Source: Massilia sp. H-1
GTDB lineage: Bacteria > Pseudomonadota > Gammaproteobacteria > Burkholderiales > Burkholderiaceae_D
Length of the DNA: 64,000 bases
Direction: 5' to 3'
Assembly: GCA_024703915.1 (NCBI GenBank)
Contig: CP087969.1
Coordinates: 5,766,001 to 5,830,000 of the forward strand
The position numbers and the translations under genes were made by a program. The notes beneath the pieces were generated by a model that was not told the origin of the DNA, did not search any database, and worked only from the letters and a program-made list of their open reading frames with translations. Positions 53,816 through 64,000 of this stretch are shown here, one piece after another (within the stretch, counting starts at the first letter, position 1; every line of letters begins with the position of its first letter).

Positions 53816-54343
53816 TGGACGGCGTGACCCTGGTCAGCGTGGCGCATTTGCCAGGGACGGACCGGGCGGCGGCGCGCATGGCCATCCGCGCCGCGCTGTG
53901 CGCCTCGGTGACGGACGCGCTGGGTGTGAAGGAAGTGCGCGTGGACGCACTACCCGGGGCTGCCCCGCGGCTGATCGTGGACGGCGAAATCACCGCAATC
54001 AGCGTTGCGATCAGCCATACTGCATCGTATTCGTTCGCTGCCTGGCATGCTTAGGCGCGCCGGTGGGACTGGATGTGATGGAGGTGGCCGACGTAGCGGA
54101 CTGGCGTGGTGTGGCGCGCGACTACCTCGGCCCGCAAGCGCTGGCGCGCCTGGATGCCGTGCCAAGCAGCGGCGCTTGCGCACGCCTTCGCGCGAATGGA
54201 CGGCACGCGAAGCGAGTCTGAAATGCCTGGGGCTGGGGCTGGTGGAATGGGCAGAACTGCTTAGGCCATGCCGATTTTGACAGAGCTGGCGCTTGGACCC
54301 GGCCTTGCTTCAAGACGCTGGCCCACGCAGGATGAAGCGATGA
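53812..54343 (+). CDS. 4'-phosphopantetheinyl transferase (Sfp type)
   Basis: About 176 residues. It starts MMDGVTLVSVAHLPG, overlapping the synthetase stop. The Mg/CoA motifs are AISVAISHTASYSFAAWHAG, APVGLDVMEVADVADW and REWTAREASLKCLGLGL, the last matching (W/F)xxKE(A/S)xxK with Arg for the first Lys. Breaks: altered sites at 54049 and 54259 and an indel near 54165. The C-terminus probably ends RRMKR at 54343, overlapping the next ATG. It very likely activates the carrier domain of the neighbouring synthetase. Confidence 0.82.
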
Positions 54344-54561
54344 ACGTCACCCTTGAAGCCATCACCATCGACAACTTCGAAGCGGTGATGGACATGGAAC
54401 TGCCGCCCGAGCAGGCGCGCTTCCTCGACAGTAATGCCTATTCGATCGCGATCTGCTACAAGACCGACAACGAGAACGGGCGCCGCTTCTACGCGTCGCT
54501 GGGATTTGTTGAAACTGGCTTGAGCGACGATGGCGAGATGGTCGCGGAGATCGCTCCGTAA
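54340..54561 (+). pseudogene. GNAT acetyltransferase remnant with an internal deletion
   Basis: 73 residues. The first part (MNVTLEAITIDNFEAVMDME and LPPEQARFLDSNAYSIA) and the last part (YKTDNENGRRFYASLGFVET) match the two ends of a GNAT protein of about 150 residues. The central acetyl-CoA-binding region is missing, and the junction is in frame. It could be a true deletion or an assembly collapse. As read it should be inactive. Start overlaps the PPTase stop. Confidence 0.65.
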
Positions 54562-54580
54562 CCATCTCGCCCGTGCGGGA

Positions 54581-57500
54581 TCAGCCGACGAACTTGCGCG
54601 CGTTGCGGAACATCCGCATCCACGGCGAATCCTCGCCCCACGACTCAGGATGCCACGACTGCTGCACCGAGCGGAACACGCGCTCGGCGTGCGGCATCAT
54701 GACGCTGAAGCGTCCGTCCGCCGTCGTCACACCGGTCAGGCTAGTAGTAGGCAGAACCGTTCGGATTGAACGGATAGGCTTCGGTGGCCGCGCCGCGGTT
54801 GTCGACAAAGCGCATGGCCTTGACCACGGCGTCGATGTCGCCCGTCTGCGAGAAGTCGGCAAAGCCTTCGCCGTGCGCGATGGCGATGGCGCTCTGAGTG
54901 CTTAAGCCATGCCCTGGAAGAAGATCGACGGCGAGTCGAGCACTTCGACCATCGCAAAGCGGGCTTCGAACTGTTCCGACTTGTTGCGGGTGAACTTGGG
55001 CCAGGCATGCGCACCCGGGATGATGGATTTGAGGTTGCTCATCATCTGGCAGCCATTGCACACGCCGAGGCCGAAGCTGTCGGTACGGGCGAAGAACTTC
55101 GCGAACTGGTCGGCCAGCTGCGCGTTGAACAGAATCGTCTTGGCCCAGCCTTCATGCGCGCCCAGCACGTCGCCGTACGAGAAGCCGCCAACGGCGATGA
55201 TGCCCTGGAAGTCGTCCAGCTTGGCGCGGCCCGCAATCAGGTCGCTCATGTGAACGTCGACTGCCGCAAAGCCTGCCTGGTGCATGACCCATGCGGTTTC
55301 GATATGCGAATTGACGCCCTGCTCGCGCAGGATCGCCACGCGCGGACGCACGCCGGTCGCCAGGAATGGCGCGGCCACGTTCTCGCTCGGGTCGAAGGTC
55401 AGCTTCGGCGTGATGCCAGGATCGGTTTCGTCGAGCAGGCGCGCGTATTCGGCGTCGGCGCAGGCCGGATTGTCGCGCAGGCGCGCGATGCGCCAGCTCG
55501 TTTCGCTCCACAGACGGTGCAAGGCGCTGCGCGGCTCGCTGTAGATCACCTTGGCGTCGCGCGTGAACTCGATCACGCCACGGTCGTTCAACTTGCCGAT
55601 GATGTGGCTGCAGGCGCCGAGGTTGAACTCGCGCAGCACGTTCATGACGGCGGTCTTCTCGTCCGCGCGCACCTGGATCACGGCGCCCAGTTCTTCGTTG
55701 AACAGTGCGCGCAGGGTCAGTTCGTTGCGGCGCTCCGCGACCTGGCTAGGCCCAGTTCTTGGCGTCGCCCTGGTCGGCGGCATGCTCGCCTTCCATGGCC
55801 AGGATGTCGAGATTGATGGTGATGCTTAGGCGCAGGGCTAAGCAAAGGCCATTTCGCACAGGGTGGCGAACAGGCCGCCGTCGGAACGGTCGTGGTAGGC
55901 GAGCAGCTTGCCTTCCTTGTTCAGGCGCTGGATGGCGGCGAAGAAGCCTTTCAGGTCTTCGGCGCTGTCCACGTCCGGCACTTCATTGCCGAGCTGCTGG
56001 GTCACCAGCGACAGGGCCGAGGCGCCGAGACGGTTCTTGCCGCGGCCAAGATCGATGGCGATCAGCGCGGTTTCACCGGCGCCGGTCTGGATCTGCGGCG
56101 TGAGCGAACGGCGGATGTCGGCCACCGGCGCGAACGAGGACACGATCAGGGACACGGGCGAGCTCACTGCCTTGGCGTCGCCGTCGTCCTTCCAGGTGGT
56201 GCGCATCGACAGCGAGTCTTTGCCGACCGGGATGCTGATGCCGAGGGCCGGGCACAGTTCCATGCCGATCGCCTTGACGGTGTCGAACAGGGCCGCGTCC
56301 TGGCCAGGCTGGCCGCAGGCGGCCATCCAGTTGGCCGACAGCTTGATGTCGGAAATGTCGTTGATCGCGGCAGCGGCGATGTTGGTGACGGCTTCGCCGA
56401 CGGCCATGCGGCCCGATGCGGCGGCGTTGATCACGGCCAGCGGGGTACGTTCGCCCATCGCCATCGCTTCGCCCAGGTAGCCTTCGAAGCTCATGGCGGT
56501 AACGGCGCAGTCGGCCACCGGCACCTGCCACGGACCGACCATCTGGTCGCGCACGGTGGTGCCGCCGACGCTGCGGTCGCCAATGGTGATCAGGAAGGAC
56601 TTGTCGGCCACCGTAGGCAGCAGCAGCACGCGTTTGGCGACATCGGCCAGGTCCAGGCCGGTCAGGTCGATGGCCGGGAATGCGTTGTGCACGTGGTGCA
56701 CGTCGCGCTGCATCTTCGGCGGTTTGCCGAGCAGGACATCCATCGGCATGTCGACCGGCGAATTGCCTTGCTCCGGATCGATCAGCTTGAGCTGGCGCTC
56801 TTCGGTGGCCACGCCGACGGCGGCGAACAGGCAGCGTTCGCGCTCGCACATGGCGGCGAACAGCGGCAGGTTCTCGGGCGAGATGGCCAGCACGTAGCGT
56901 TCCTGCGACTCGTTACTCCAGATTTCTTTCGGCGCCATGCCGCTCTCTTCGAGCGGGATCTTGCGCAGGTCGAAAATCGCGCCGCGCTTGGCGTCGTTGG
57001 TGATTTCCGGGAACGTTCGACAGGCCGCCCGCGCCCACGTCGTGGATCGAGATGATCGGATTGTCCGCGCCCATCTGCCAGCAGCGGTTGATCACTTCCT
57101 GGGCCCGGCGTTCCATCTCCGGATTGCCGCGCTGGACCGAATCGAAGTCCAGATCGGCCGTGTTGGTACCGGTGGCCATCGACGAAGCGGCCGAGCCGCC
57201 CATGCCGATGCGCATGCCGGGGCCGCCCAGCTGGATCAGCAGGCTGCCGACCGGGATGTCGTTCTTGTGCGTGTGCTGGCCCGAGATATTGCCGATACCA
57301 TAGAACGATCATGATCGGCTTGTGGTAGCCGTACACGGTGTCGCTGGCAGCCAAGCGCACAGGCGGCCCACGTTCTGTTCATAGGTGCGGAAGTAGCCGC
57401 CCAGGACCGGACGGCCGAATTCGTTGCTGAACGCGGCGCCGCCGAGCGGACCTTCGATCATGATCTGCAGGGGCGAAGCGATGCGGTCCGGCTTGCCGTA

Positions 57501-58645
57501 GGCCGGGGCCGCAGCGCAGGCTGGCCCACCAGGCGCGGTCACGCTGGCGGCGTTTTCCCATGGCTGGACGGCGTCCGGGATCATCAGGTTCGAGACCGTG
57601 AAGCCGGTCAGGCTAGGCCTTCGGCTTGGCGCCGCGGCCGGTCGCGCCTTCGTCGCGAATTTCGCCATCGCGCCGGTCGAGGCGCCAGGGAACGGGGAAA
57701 TCGCGGTCGGGTGGTTGTGCGTTTCGACCTTCATCAGCGTGTGCGTCAGTTCGGTCGATGCCGCGTATTCGTGGTTCTCACCGCGCGGATAGAAGCGGGT
57801 AACGGTGGCGCCTTCCATGATCGACGAATTGTCGCTGTAGGCGACGATCGTGCCCTTCGGCTGCAGCTGGTGGGTGTTTTTGATCATCTGGAACAGCGAT
57901 TTGTCCTGCGCCACGCCGTCGACGATCCAGTCGGCGTTGAAGATCTTGTGGCGGCAATGTTCGCTGTTCGCCTGCGCGAACATCATCAGTTCGACGTCGG
58001 TCGGATTGCGTTTGGCCTTGGTGAAGGCGTCCAGCAGGTAGTCGATTTCGTCGTCCGACATGGCCAGGCCAAGGTCGGTATTGGCTTTTTCCAGCGCGTG
58101 TTTGCTTAGGCCGCCAGCACGTCGATCGATTCGAACGGTTTGGCTTCCAGTTCGCGGAACAGGTGGGCCGCGTCGTCGGCGCTGCGCAGCACCGACTCGG
58201 TCATGCGGTCGTGCAGCAGGCCCGCCACGGCCTCGGTCTGGGCGTCGGACAGGTGCTTGGTCGAACCCAGGCTGGTGCCGAGAATGCCGCCCTTGAGGAA
58301 GACGGTAAAGGCCACGCCGCGCTCGATCCGGTGCACATGGGCCATGCCGCAATTGTGCGCGATGTCGGTCGCTTTGGAGGCCCACGGCGAAATCGTGCCG
58401 AGGCGGGGAATGACGAAGAAGGCTTCGCTGGCGCCGTCCTGGGCGGGCACTGCGGCTCGCTCGCCGTAGGTCAGCATCGCGCCCAGGCGGGCCTGGTCGT
58501 CTTCCGACAGCGTGGCGCTGCTATCGATGAAGTGATAAAAGCGGGCCTGGACTGCCACAATCGCGGGCGCGACAGCTTGCAATTGGGTCAGGAGGCGTTG
58601 GCTACGGAAGGCGGACAGGGCATTGGAACCCGGCAGAATCAACAT
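54581..58645 (-). CDS. purL: Phosphoribosylformylglycinamidine synthase
   Basis: About 1345 residues, the single-chain enzyme of step 4 of purine synthesis. Start MLILPGSNALSAFRSQRLLT. N-terminal PurS-like and linker regions, then HRHK-type motif EHCRHKIFNADWIVDG, the ATP/FGAR block VETHNHPTAISPFPGASTGA, the second half (SDGGLFATLCEMAFAGRAGI) and a C-terminal class I glutaminase with nucleophile Cys in GVCNGCQMMSNL and His in AHGEGFADF. Breaks: altered sites at 58104, 57612, 55837, 55824, 55745 and 54900, a shortened TAGC form near 54732, and indels near 57020, 57365 and 57510. No adjacent purine genes. Confidence 0.93.
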
Positions 58646-58879
58646 GATTGGGAGATGGTTGATGCAGCGTGGCTGCGGGTTAAAGGTCAATAGGGCACTT
58701 GATACGAGTGAGGCTGAAATCCTTTAGGCCGGTATTATACCGCGTTGCACCATGGACAGCGAGGCAAGATGGGTTGTCAGGGGGAGCAACAATAGCGTAT
58801 CGTACAGTTTCAAGTCTTTGCCCTTGTGGCCGTTAATAAGTATAACGCCCCGTCATTCGGGAAATGAGAGCAGAAAACG
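58646..58879. other. Intergenic region between purL and the CheY-TPR gene
   Basis: Divergent promoter region of about 234 bases. No PurR-like or purine riboswitch-like structure was recognised. It contains CTTTAGGCCGG near 58725, which might be another altered GCCGGC-like site but cannot be checked because it is non-coding. Confidence 0.45.
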
Positions 58880-60515
58880 ATGCAAGATAACAGCGCCCTG
58901 TCGGTCCTGGTCGTCGATCCCAACCCCGGCATGCGGGCCAATCTGCAGAATATGCTGTCGCTGGCAAACATCACCAAGGTCGAGTTCGCCGTGAATTCGG
59001 GGACCGCCATCCGCCAGCTGAGCAAACGGTCCTACGACATCATCCTGTGCGAATACGACCTGGGCGGCAGCACCGACGATGGCCAGGACGGCCAGCAATT
59101 GCTGGAAGACTTGCGCCACCACAAGCTGATCGGCCTGCCCAGCATCTTCATCATGCTCACGTCGGAAGGCGTGTACAGCAAGGTCGTCAGCGCCGCCGAG
59201 CTCACCCCGACCGACTATATCCTCAAACCATTCACGGTCGACGTGCTGAGCCAGCGCATCGCGCGCGCCATCGACCGCCGCGCCGCCTTCCTGCCGACCT
59301 ATCAGCTGATCAGCCAGGGCAATTTGCGCGAAGCCATCCGTTCCTGCACCGCGGCCGAGACCGCGCAACCGCGCTACGCGGCCGATTTCGTCCGCCTGCG
59401 CGCCGACCTGCACCTCAATCTGGGGGAATTCGGCGAGGCCGAGCATCTGTACGCCGAGGTGCTGGCCAGCAAACCGGTCGGCTGGGCCCAGCTCGGCCTG
59501 GGGCGCGCCCTGTTTGCCCAGGGCCGGATCGACGAGGCCGAGAAGGTGCTGAACATCCTCATTGTCGACAATCCCAAGCTGATGGCGGCCTACGACTTGC
59601 TCGCGCGCTGTCACGAAGCCAACGGCGACAGTGCGGGCGCGCAAAAGATCCTGGAAGACGCGGTCAGCATTTCGCCGCACGTCATCCGGCGCCTGCGCAA
59701 GCTGGGCGAGGTCGCGCTCGAGGCTAGAAGCGACGTCGGCGCGGCCGAAAAATCATTCAAGCAGGTCGTGTCCAAGGCCAAGTATTCGGAATTCCGCAAC
59801 CCGGAAGACCACGTCAACCTGGTCAAGACACTGATCCGGAAAGGCGACGCGGCCCAGGCCAGCGGCGTGATCCGCGACATGGAGAAGTCCTTGCGCGGCA
59901 ATTCCAACGTGGAGATTTGCCGCTCGATCTCGGTGGCGCTGCTGCATGAATCGGTAAGCAACAACGAGGCTGCCGTCACGGAACTGAGTTCGGCGGTGGG
60001 CGCCGTGCGCACGGCTGGCGGCCTTTCGAGCGGTCTCAAGATCGGGCTGGCCAAGAGCTGCCTGAGCAACCGCCTGGACAAGGAAGCGTCGGAAGTGATG
60101 CTGGCGGTGATGAACGACGTCAACAGCGGCGTGTCGATGCAACAGGTGATGCAAGTGTTTTCCCGGGGTAGAAGTAAGCAAGACCTGGCCGAGGGCCTGG
60201 GCATTCAGCTCAAGCAGCAATCGAACGAGCTGCTCACCGTGGCGGCCGAAAAACGAATATGGGCGACTTCCGGGGGGCCGTGCAGACCCTGACGGAGGCG
60301 CTGCACAAGGCGCCCGGCAATCTGCCCGTGATGATCGCCCTGGCCCAGGGCATCCTGCGCCAGCTCAACGAACTGGGCTGGGATCATCCGCTGGCCGAAA
60401 TTTGCCACGCCCAGCTCGAGACCATCGCCAAGCTCGACCCAAGCCACCCCAAGCTGCAGGCGATGCGCGACGAATACACGGCGACCCAGCGCAACTACGG
60501 TATTGCTTAAGCTAA
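58880..60515 (+). CDS. CheY-like receiver with TPR repeats
   Basis: About 543 residues. Receiver domain (about 1-125): LSVLVVDPNPGMRANLQNML, phospho-Asp in DIILCEYDLGG, switch Thr in FIMLTSEG, Lys in DYILKPFTVD. A TPR superhelix follows (LHLNLGEFGEAEHLYAEVLA, LGRALFAQGRIDEAEKVLNI, GDFRGAVQTLTEALHKAPGN). No DNA-binding output domain. In-frame 3-base variants of the altered site lie at 59723 and 60171; an indel lies near 60255; the apparent stop lies in the site at 60505, and repair gives NYGIAG with stop at 60515. Such proteins scaffold signalling complexes in gammaproteobacteria and betaproteobacteria. Confidence 0.85.
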
Positions 60516-60524
60516 CGCCGCTGC

Positions 60525-61040
60525 TCAGCGAAAGCGCGCCAGGCAAACGCGCGCCAGTTCCCCGTGCTCGCAGCGCAGGCGCTGCCCTCCCCCGCGGTCC
60601 ATGGCCGCGATGCGCCTGCGTTCGCCGAACGCGGGCGCGAACCGGCGCGCCTGGACGATGCGCGGCGTTGCCGCCACTGCGCGCCGGCTGGCCACTGGCG
60701 GCTTGGCTTGGCGCGGCAACGACACGTGGCGCGGACGGCGCCACCAGCACCATGGGCGGCACATCGGGCGCCGGACTGGCTGCGGGGAACACCGTGGCAG
60801 GACTGGCTGCTGCCAGCGGCGGCGGTTCGGGCACCTCGCCCAGCCACAGGCCGAACGCCACCATGACCGCGGTGGCGGCCAGCGTGCTGCCCCAGGCAAC
60901 ATAGGGATTACTCAGACGCCCGGGTGGCACGGGCGACGCGCCCGGTGCCAGCCATGGTGGCAGCAGGGTCCGCTTGCGCGTCCCCGGATGGTTGGTGTTC
61001 GGCTTGATCCACTGTCTGACTCGGCTGGTAGGGAATGAGT
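60525..61040 (-). CDS. Doubtful membrane protein
   Basis: A minus-strand reading of about 170 residues with one membrane segment (YVAWGSTLAATAVMVAFGLW), a basic N-terminal region (NHPGTRKRTLLPPWLAPG) and an Ala/Pro-rich stretch. The end is reached only after a shift near 60670 and then reads RIAAMDRGGGQRLRCEHGEL. Start and end are uncertain. It is convergent with the CheY-TPR gene. No family recognised; it could be non-coding. Confidence 0.35.
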
Positions 61041-61084
61041 CCGCAGTGTAGCCATTTCCACAAAATGGCAGAGCACGAATGGGC

Positions 61085-64000
61085 TTATTTCCCTGGGTCT
61101 CCAAACCCGCCGCCGCCAGGCGTTTCCACGACGAAAATATCAGCCTACCATCGCCGTCTTGCCTATGTGTTCCAGCAACTCGACCGTGCCGTCGCTGCGT
61201 TCGACGCGGTTGATGCCGGTGGCGCCAGGCTGCCCGCCCGCCATGCCGAACGGCGCATGAATGCGGTTGTTGGACAGGATGGCCGCCGTCATCGGCTCCA
61301 GGAAGCGCACCTTGCGGATGCCGCCATTGCCGCCGTGCCAGCGCCCTGCTCCGCCCGATCCGTGCCGGATCTGGTAGCTCTCGAGCCGCACCGGGAAACG
61401 GAATTCGAGGATTTCCGGATCCGTCAGGCGCGAATTGGTCATGTTGGTCTGCACGACATCGGTGCCGTCGAAGCCCTCATGCGGCGCCGGAGCCGCCCGA
61501 AATCGTCTCGTAATACTGGTACTTGGCGTTGCCGAAGGTGAAGTTGTTCATCGTCCCCTGCGAGGCCGCCAGCACGCCCAGCGCGCCATACAGCGCATTG
61601 GTGATGCAGGTGGAGGTCTCCACATTGCCCGACACGACAGAAGCCGGGTAATGCGGGTTGAGCATGGACCCGGGCGGAATGATCACGTGCAGCGGCTTGA
61701 GACAGCCCGCGTTGAGCGGAATGTCATCGTCGACCAGGGTGCGGAACACGTACAGCACCGCCGCCATGCACACCGCCGACGGCGCGTTGAAGTTGTTCGG
61801 CAGCTGGCCCGAGGTGCCGGTGAAGTCGATCTCGGCGCTGCAGGCTTACCCGGTCGACCCGGATCGCGACCTGGATCTGGGCGCCGTTATCGAGTTTCAC
61901 GGTGAACGCGCCGTCGCTGAGGGCCGTGATCACGCGCCGCACCGCTTCCTCGGCGTTGTCCTGCACGTGGCCCATGTACGCCTGGACCACGGCCAGGCCG
62001 AAGTGCGCGACCATCTTGCGCAATTCGTCCACGCCCTTCTGGTTGGCGGCGACCTGGGCGCGCAAGTCGGCCATATTCTGGTCGGGATTGCGGGCCGGGT
62101 AGACCGCCCCGCCCAGCAAGGCGCGCTTCCTGGTCGCGCAGCAGGCCGTTGGCGCCGTCGACCAGCTTGAAGTTATCGATCAACACGCCTTCCTGGTCGA
62201 TCGAGACCGAGTCCGGCGGCATCGAACCGGGCGTGGTGCCGCCGATATCGGCGTGGTGGCCGCGCGAACCGACGTAGAACAGGATCGTGGCGCCTGCCTC
62301 GTCGAACACGGGCGAAATGACCGTCACGTCCGGCAAATGGGTGCCGCCGTGGTAGGGATCGTTGAGCATGAAGACGTCGCCTGGACGCATGGCGCCGGCG
62401 TTGGCGGTCATCACGGTCTTGATGCTCTCGCCCATGGAGCCCAGGTGCACCGGCATGTGCGGCGCGTTGGCGATCAGGTTGCTTAAGCCGCGTCGAAGAT
62501 GGCGCAGCTGAAGTCGAGCCGCTCCTTGATGTTGACCGAATAGGCGGTATTTTGCAGGCGCAGGCCCATCTGCTCGGCGATCGACATGAACAGGTTGTTG
62601 AAGATCTCGAGCATGACCGGGTCGGCCGTGGTGCCGATGGCGCGCCGCTCGGGCATCGCTTCGATGCGGGTCAACACCAGGTGATTGTGCGGCGTGACCT
62701 CGGCCTGCCAGCCCGGTTCGACGATGGTGGTGGCATTGTCCTCGGCGATGATGGCCGGGCTAGACGATGGTGTCGCCGATGCGGATGCCCGCGCGCTGGT
62801 ACAAGCCGGTCTTGCGCCAGGCGCCCGCCGCGTACATGTCGACCGTTTCCGAACGGCGCCAGGCCGCCCGCACGGGCGCTGGCCGACAAGCGATGGTCTC
62901 GGCCGGTGCGTCGGACACGCCGATCGCCTCCACCGAAATGGCTTCGGCCACCAGCGCCTTGGACGGCATGAGGAAAGAAAAACGCTTCTTGTAGGCCGTT
63001 TCGAACTGCGCCTTCATGTGCGCGGCATCGCCGAACAACACGATGATGGCCGAATCGGTGCCCTCGTAGCGCAGGTGCACGCGCCGCACGAGGCGAATGC
63101 GGGCCTCGGCCACGCCTTGCGCTGCCAGTTCGCCCGCCACGCCGCCGCCCAGGCGCGCCAGGCGCTGTTCCAGGTCGTCCGGCGCGATGTCGGCCAGGCG
63201 CAGTTCGACCGCTTCCTCGCGCATCGCGCTCTGGTCGGCCAGGCCCATGCCGTAGGCGGACATGACGCCCGCCAGCGAGTGGACGAACACTTTTTCATGC
63301 CCAGTGCATCGGCCACCAGGCAGGCATGCTGGCCATGCCGGCGCCGCCAAAGCTGGTGAGCACGTATTCGGTCACGTCGTGGCCGCGCTGCACCGAGATC
63401 TGCTTGATCGCATTGGCCATGTTGCCGACCGCGATCTGGATGAAGCCTTCAGCCACCGCTTCCGGCGCCGGGGTGTTGCCGGTCGCCCGGCCGATGTCGG
63501 CAGCCATGGCGGCAAATTTGTCGCGCACGGCCTGCGGGTCGAGCGCCTCGCTGGCGTCGGGGCCGAACACCTTCGGGAAGTGGGCTTAGCTGGATCTTGC
63601 CGACCATGACGTTGCAGTCGGTGACGGCCAGCGGACCGCCGCGCCGGTAGCTGGCCGGGCCGGGATTGGCGCCCGCACTGTCGGGGCCCACGCGATAACG
63701 GCTGCCGTCGAAATGCAGGATCGAGCCGCCATGCCACTGCCACGGTGTGAATGCTCATCATCGGCGCGCGCATCCGCACGCCCGCCACCTGGGTCTCGAA
63801 CACGCGCTCGAACTCGCCCGAAAAATGCGATACATCGGTCGAGGTGCCGCCCATGTCGAAGCCGATCACCCGTTCGAAGCTTCTAGCCAGCTGGCTGGCG
63901 CGCACCATGCCGACGATGCCCATCGGCCGGGCTGGACAGAATGCTGTCCTTGCCCTGGAAGGTGTGGGCGTTGGTCAGGCCGCCGTTGGACTGCATGAAC
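61085..64000 (-). CDS. 5-oxoprolinase / hydantoinase A+B fusion (5' end outside window)
   Basis: Partial, about 970 residues seen. The HyuA part enters from the right edge: GFDMGGTSTDVSHFSG (ATP-type motif), PDSAGANPGPASYRRGGPLA, EYVLTSFGGAGMASMPA and VFVHSLAGVMSAYGMGLADQ. It continues without a stop into HyuB: ADPVMLEIFNNLFMSIAEQM, DVFMLNDPYHGGTHLPDVTV, GSRGHHADIGGTTPGSMPPD, ending ETPGGGGFGDPGK. This order is that of full-length ATP-dependent 5-oxoprolinase of about 1200 residues. Altered sites at 63887 (in frame), 63584 and 62481, a TAGC form near 62760, and several indels (63730, 63320, 62850, 62120, 61840, 61480, 61150). Confidence 0.88.

Noticed and set aside
55892..57055. 387-codon plus-strand open frame opposite purL
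   Set aside because: Antisense shadow with no family features; purL motifs on the minus strand are unambiguous.

Overview
The window looks like chromosomal DNA of a high-GC betaproteobacterium, most likely an Oxalobacteraceae member of the Massilia/Duganella/Janthinobacterium group. This is an inference from GC content judged by eye and from gene sets such as selO-msrB-yciB-bolA-ppiC, ygfZ-DUF4936-NRDE, and the tmk/holB/pilZ/tatD string. No rRNA, tRNA, CRISPR array or insertion sequence was recognised.

The dominant feature of the sequence is technical or epigenetic. Nearly every long gene is broken by one or more short palindromic strings of the form GC-YTAR-GC (mostly GCTTAAGC, GCTTAGGC, GCCTAAGC, GCCTAGGC, or 7-bp versions). 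Wherever the protein family allows a check, the string stands where a GCCGGC hexamer is needed. Putting GCCGGC back restores the reading frame and usually an Ala-Gly, Pro-Ala or Ala-Gly-like residue pair. About 68 such sites were found, against about 11 intact GCCGGC. Ordinary one- or two-base indels are also frequent. The genes below are therefore described as single genes across these breaks. They are best read as intact genes in a poorly polished long-read assembly whose errors cluster at a probably modified GCCGGC motif, not as pseudogenes.

Layout. 0.1-2.6 kb (+): TonB-dependent receptor and YfiR-like protein. 2.8-5.8 kb (-): secreted unknown protein and an OsmC-YcaO fusion. 6.0-7.9 kb (+): LytS/LytTR-type two-component pair. 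8.0-11.6 kb (+): sulfatase-modifying-factor-like lipoprotein and a large lipoprotein with a C-terminal CxxCH. 11.6-12.8 kb (-): ArsR/AHSA1/DUF1801 operon with twin operators. 13.0-16.1 kb: chalcone-isomerase-like protein, small protein, chemoreceptor. 16.1-22.3 kb (-): small proteins, PRMT-like methyltransferase, tatD, GNAT, pilZ, holB, tmk, mltG. 22.3-24.4 kb (+): ygfZ, DUF4936, NRDE protein.

24.4-44.5 kb is dominated by lipid and acyl-CoA catabolism. There are three minus-strand transcription units: thiolase to SDR at 30.5-24.4 kb, a FadB-like enzyme at 37.7-35.6 kb, and acyl-CoA ligase plus a Liv-type ABC transporter at 44.5-37.8 kb. Each starts just downstream of the same ACGGTCGTA-type palindrome, suggesting one TetR-family regulon. 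An MHS-type transporter, an S9 peptidase, a TonB-like protein and two near-identical palindromic repeats lie between them.

44.7-49.3 kb (+) is a redox and protein-quality cluster: selO, msrB, yciB, bolA and two parvulins. 49.4-54.6 kb (+) holds a compact nonribosomal peptide locus: a small secreted protein, a Pls/PosA-type single-module synthetase with membrane and hexapeptide-repeat domains, its phosphopantetheinyl transferase, and a GNAT remnant. 54.6-64 kb contains purL, a CheY-TPR protein, a doubtful membrane protein and a fused 5-oxoprolinase that runs off the right edge.
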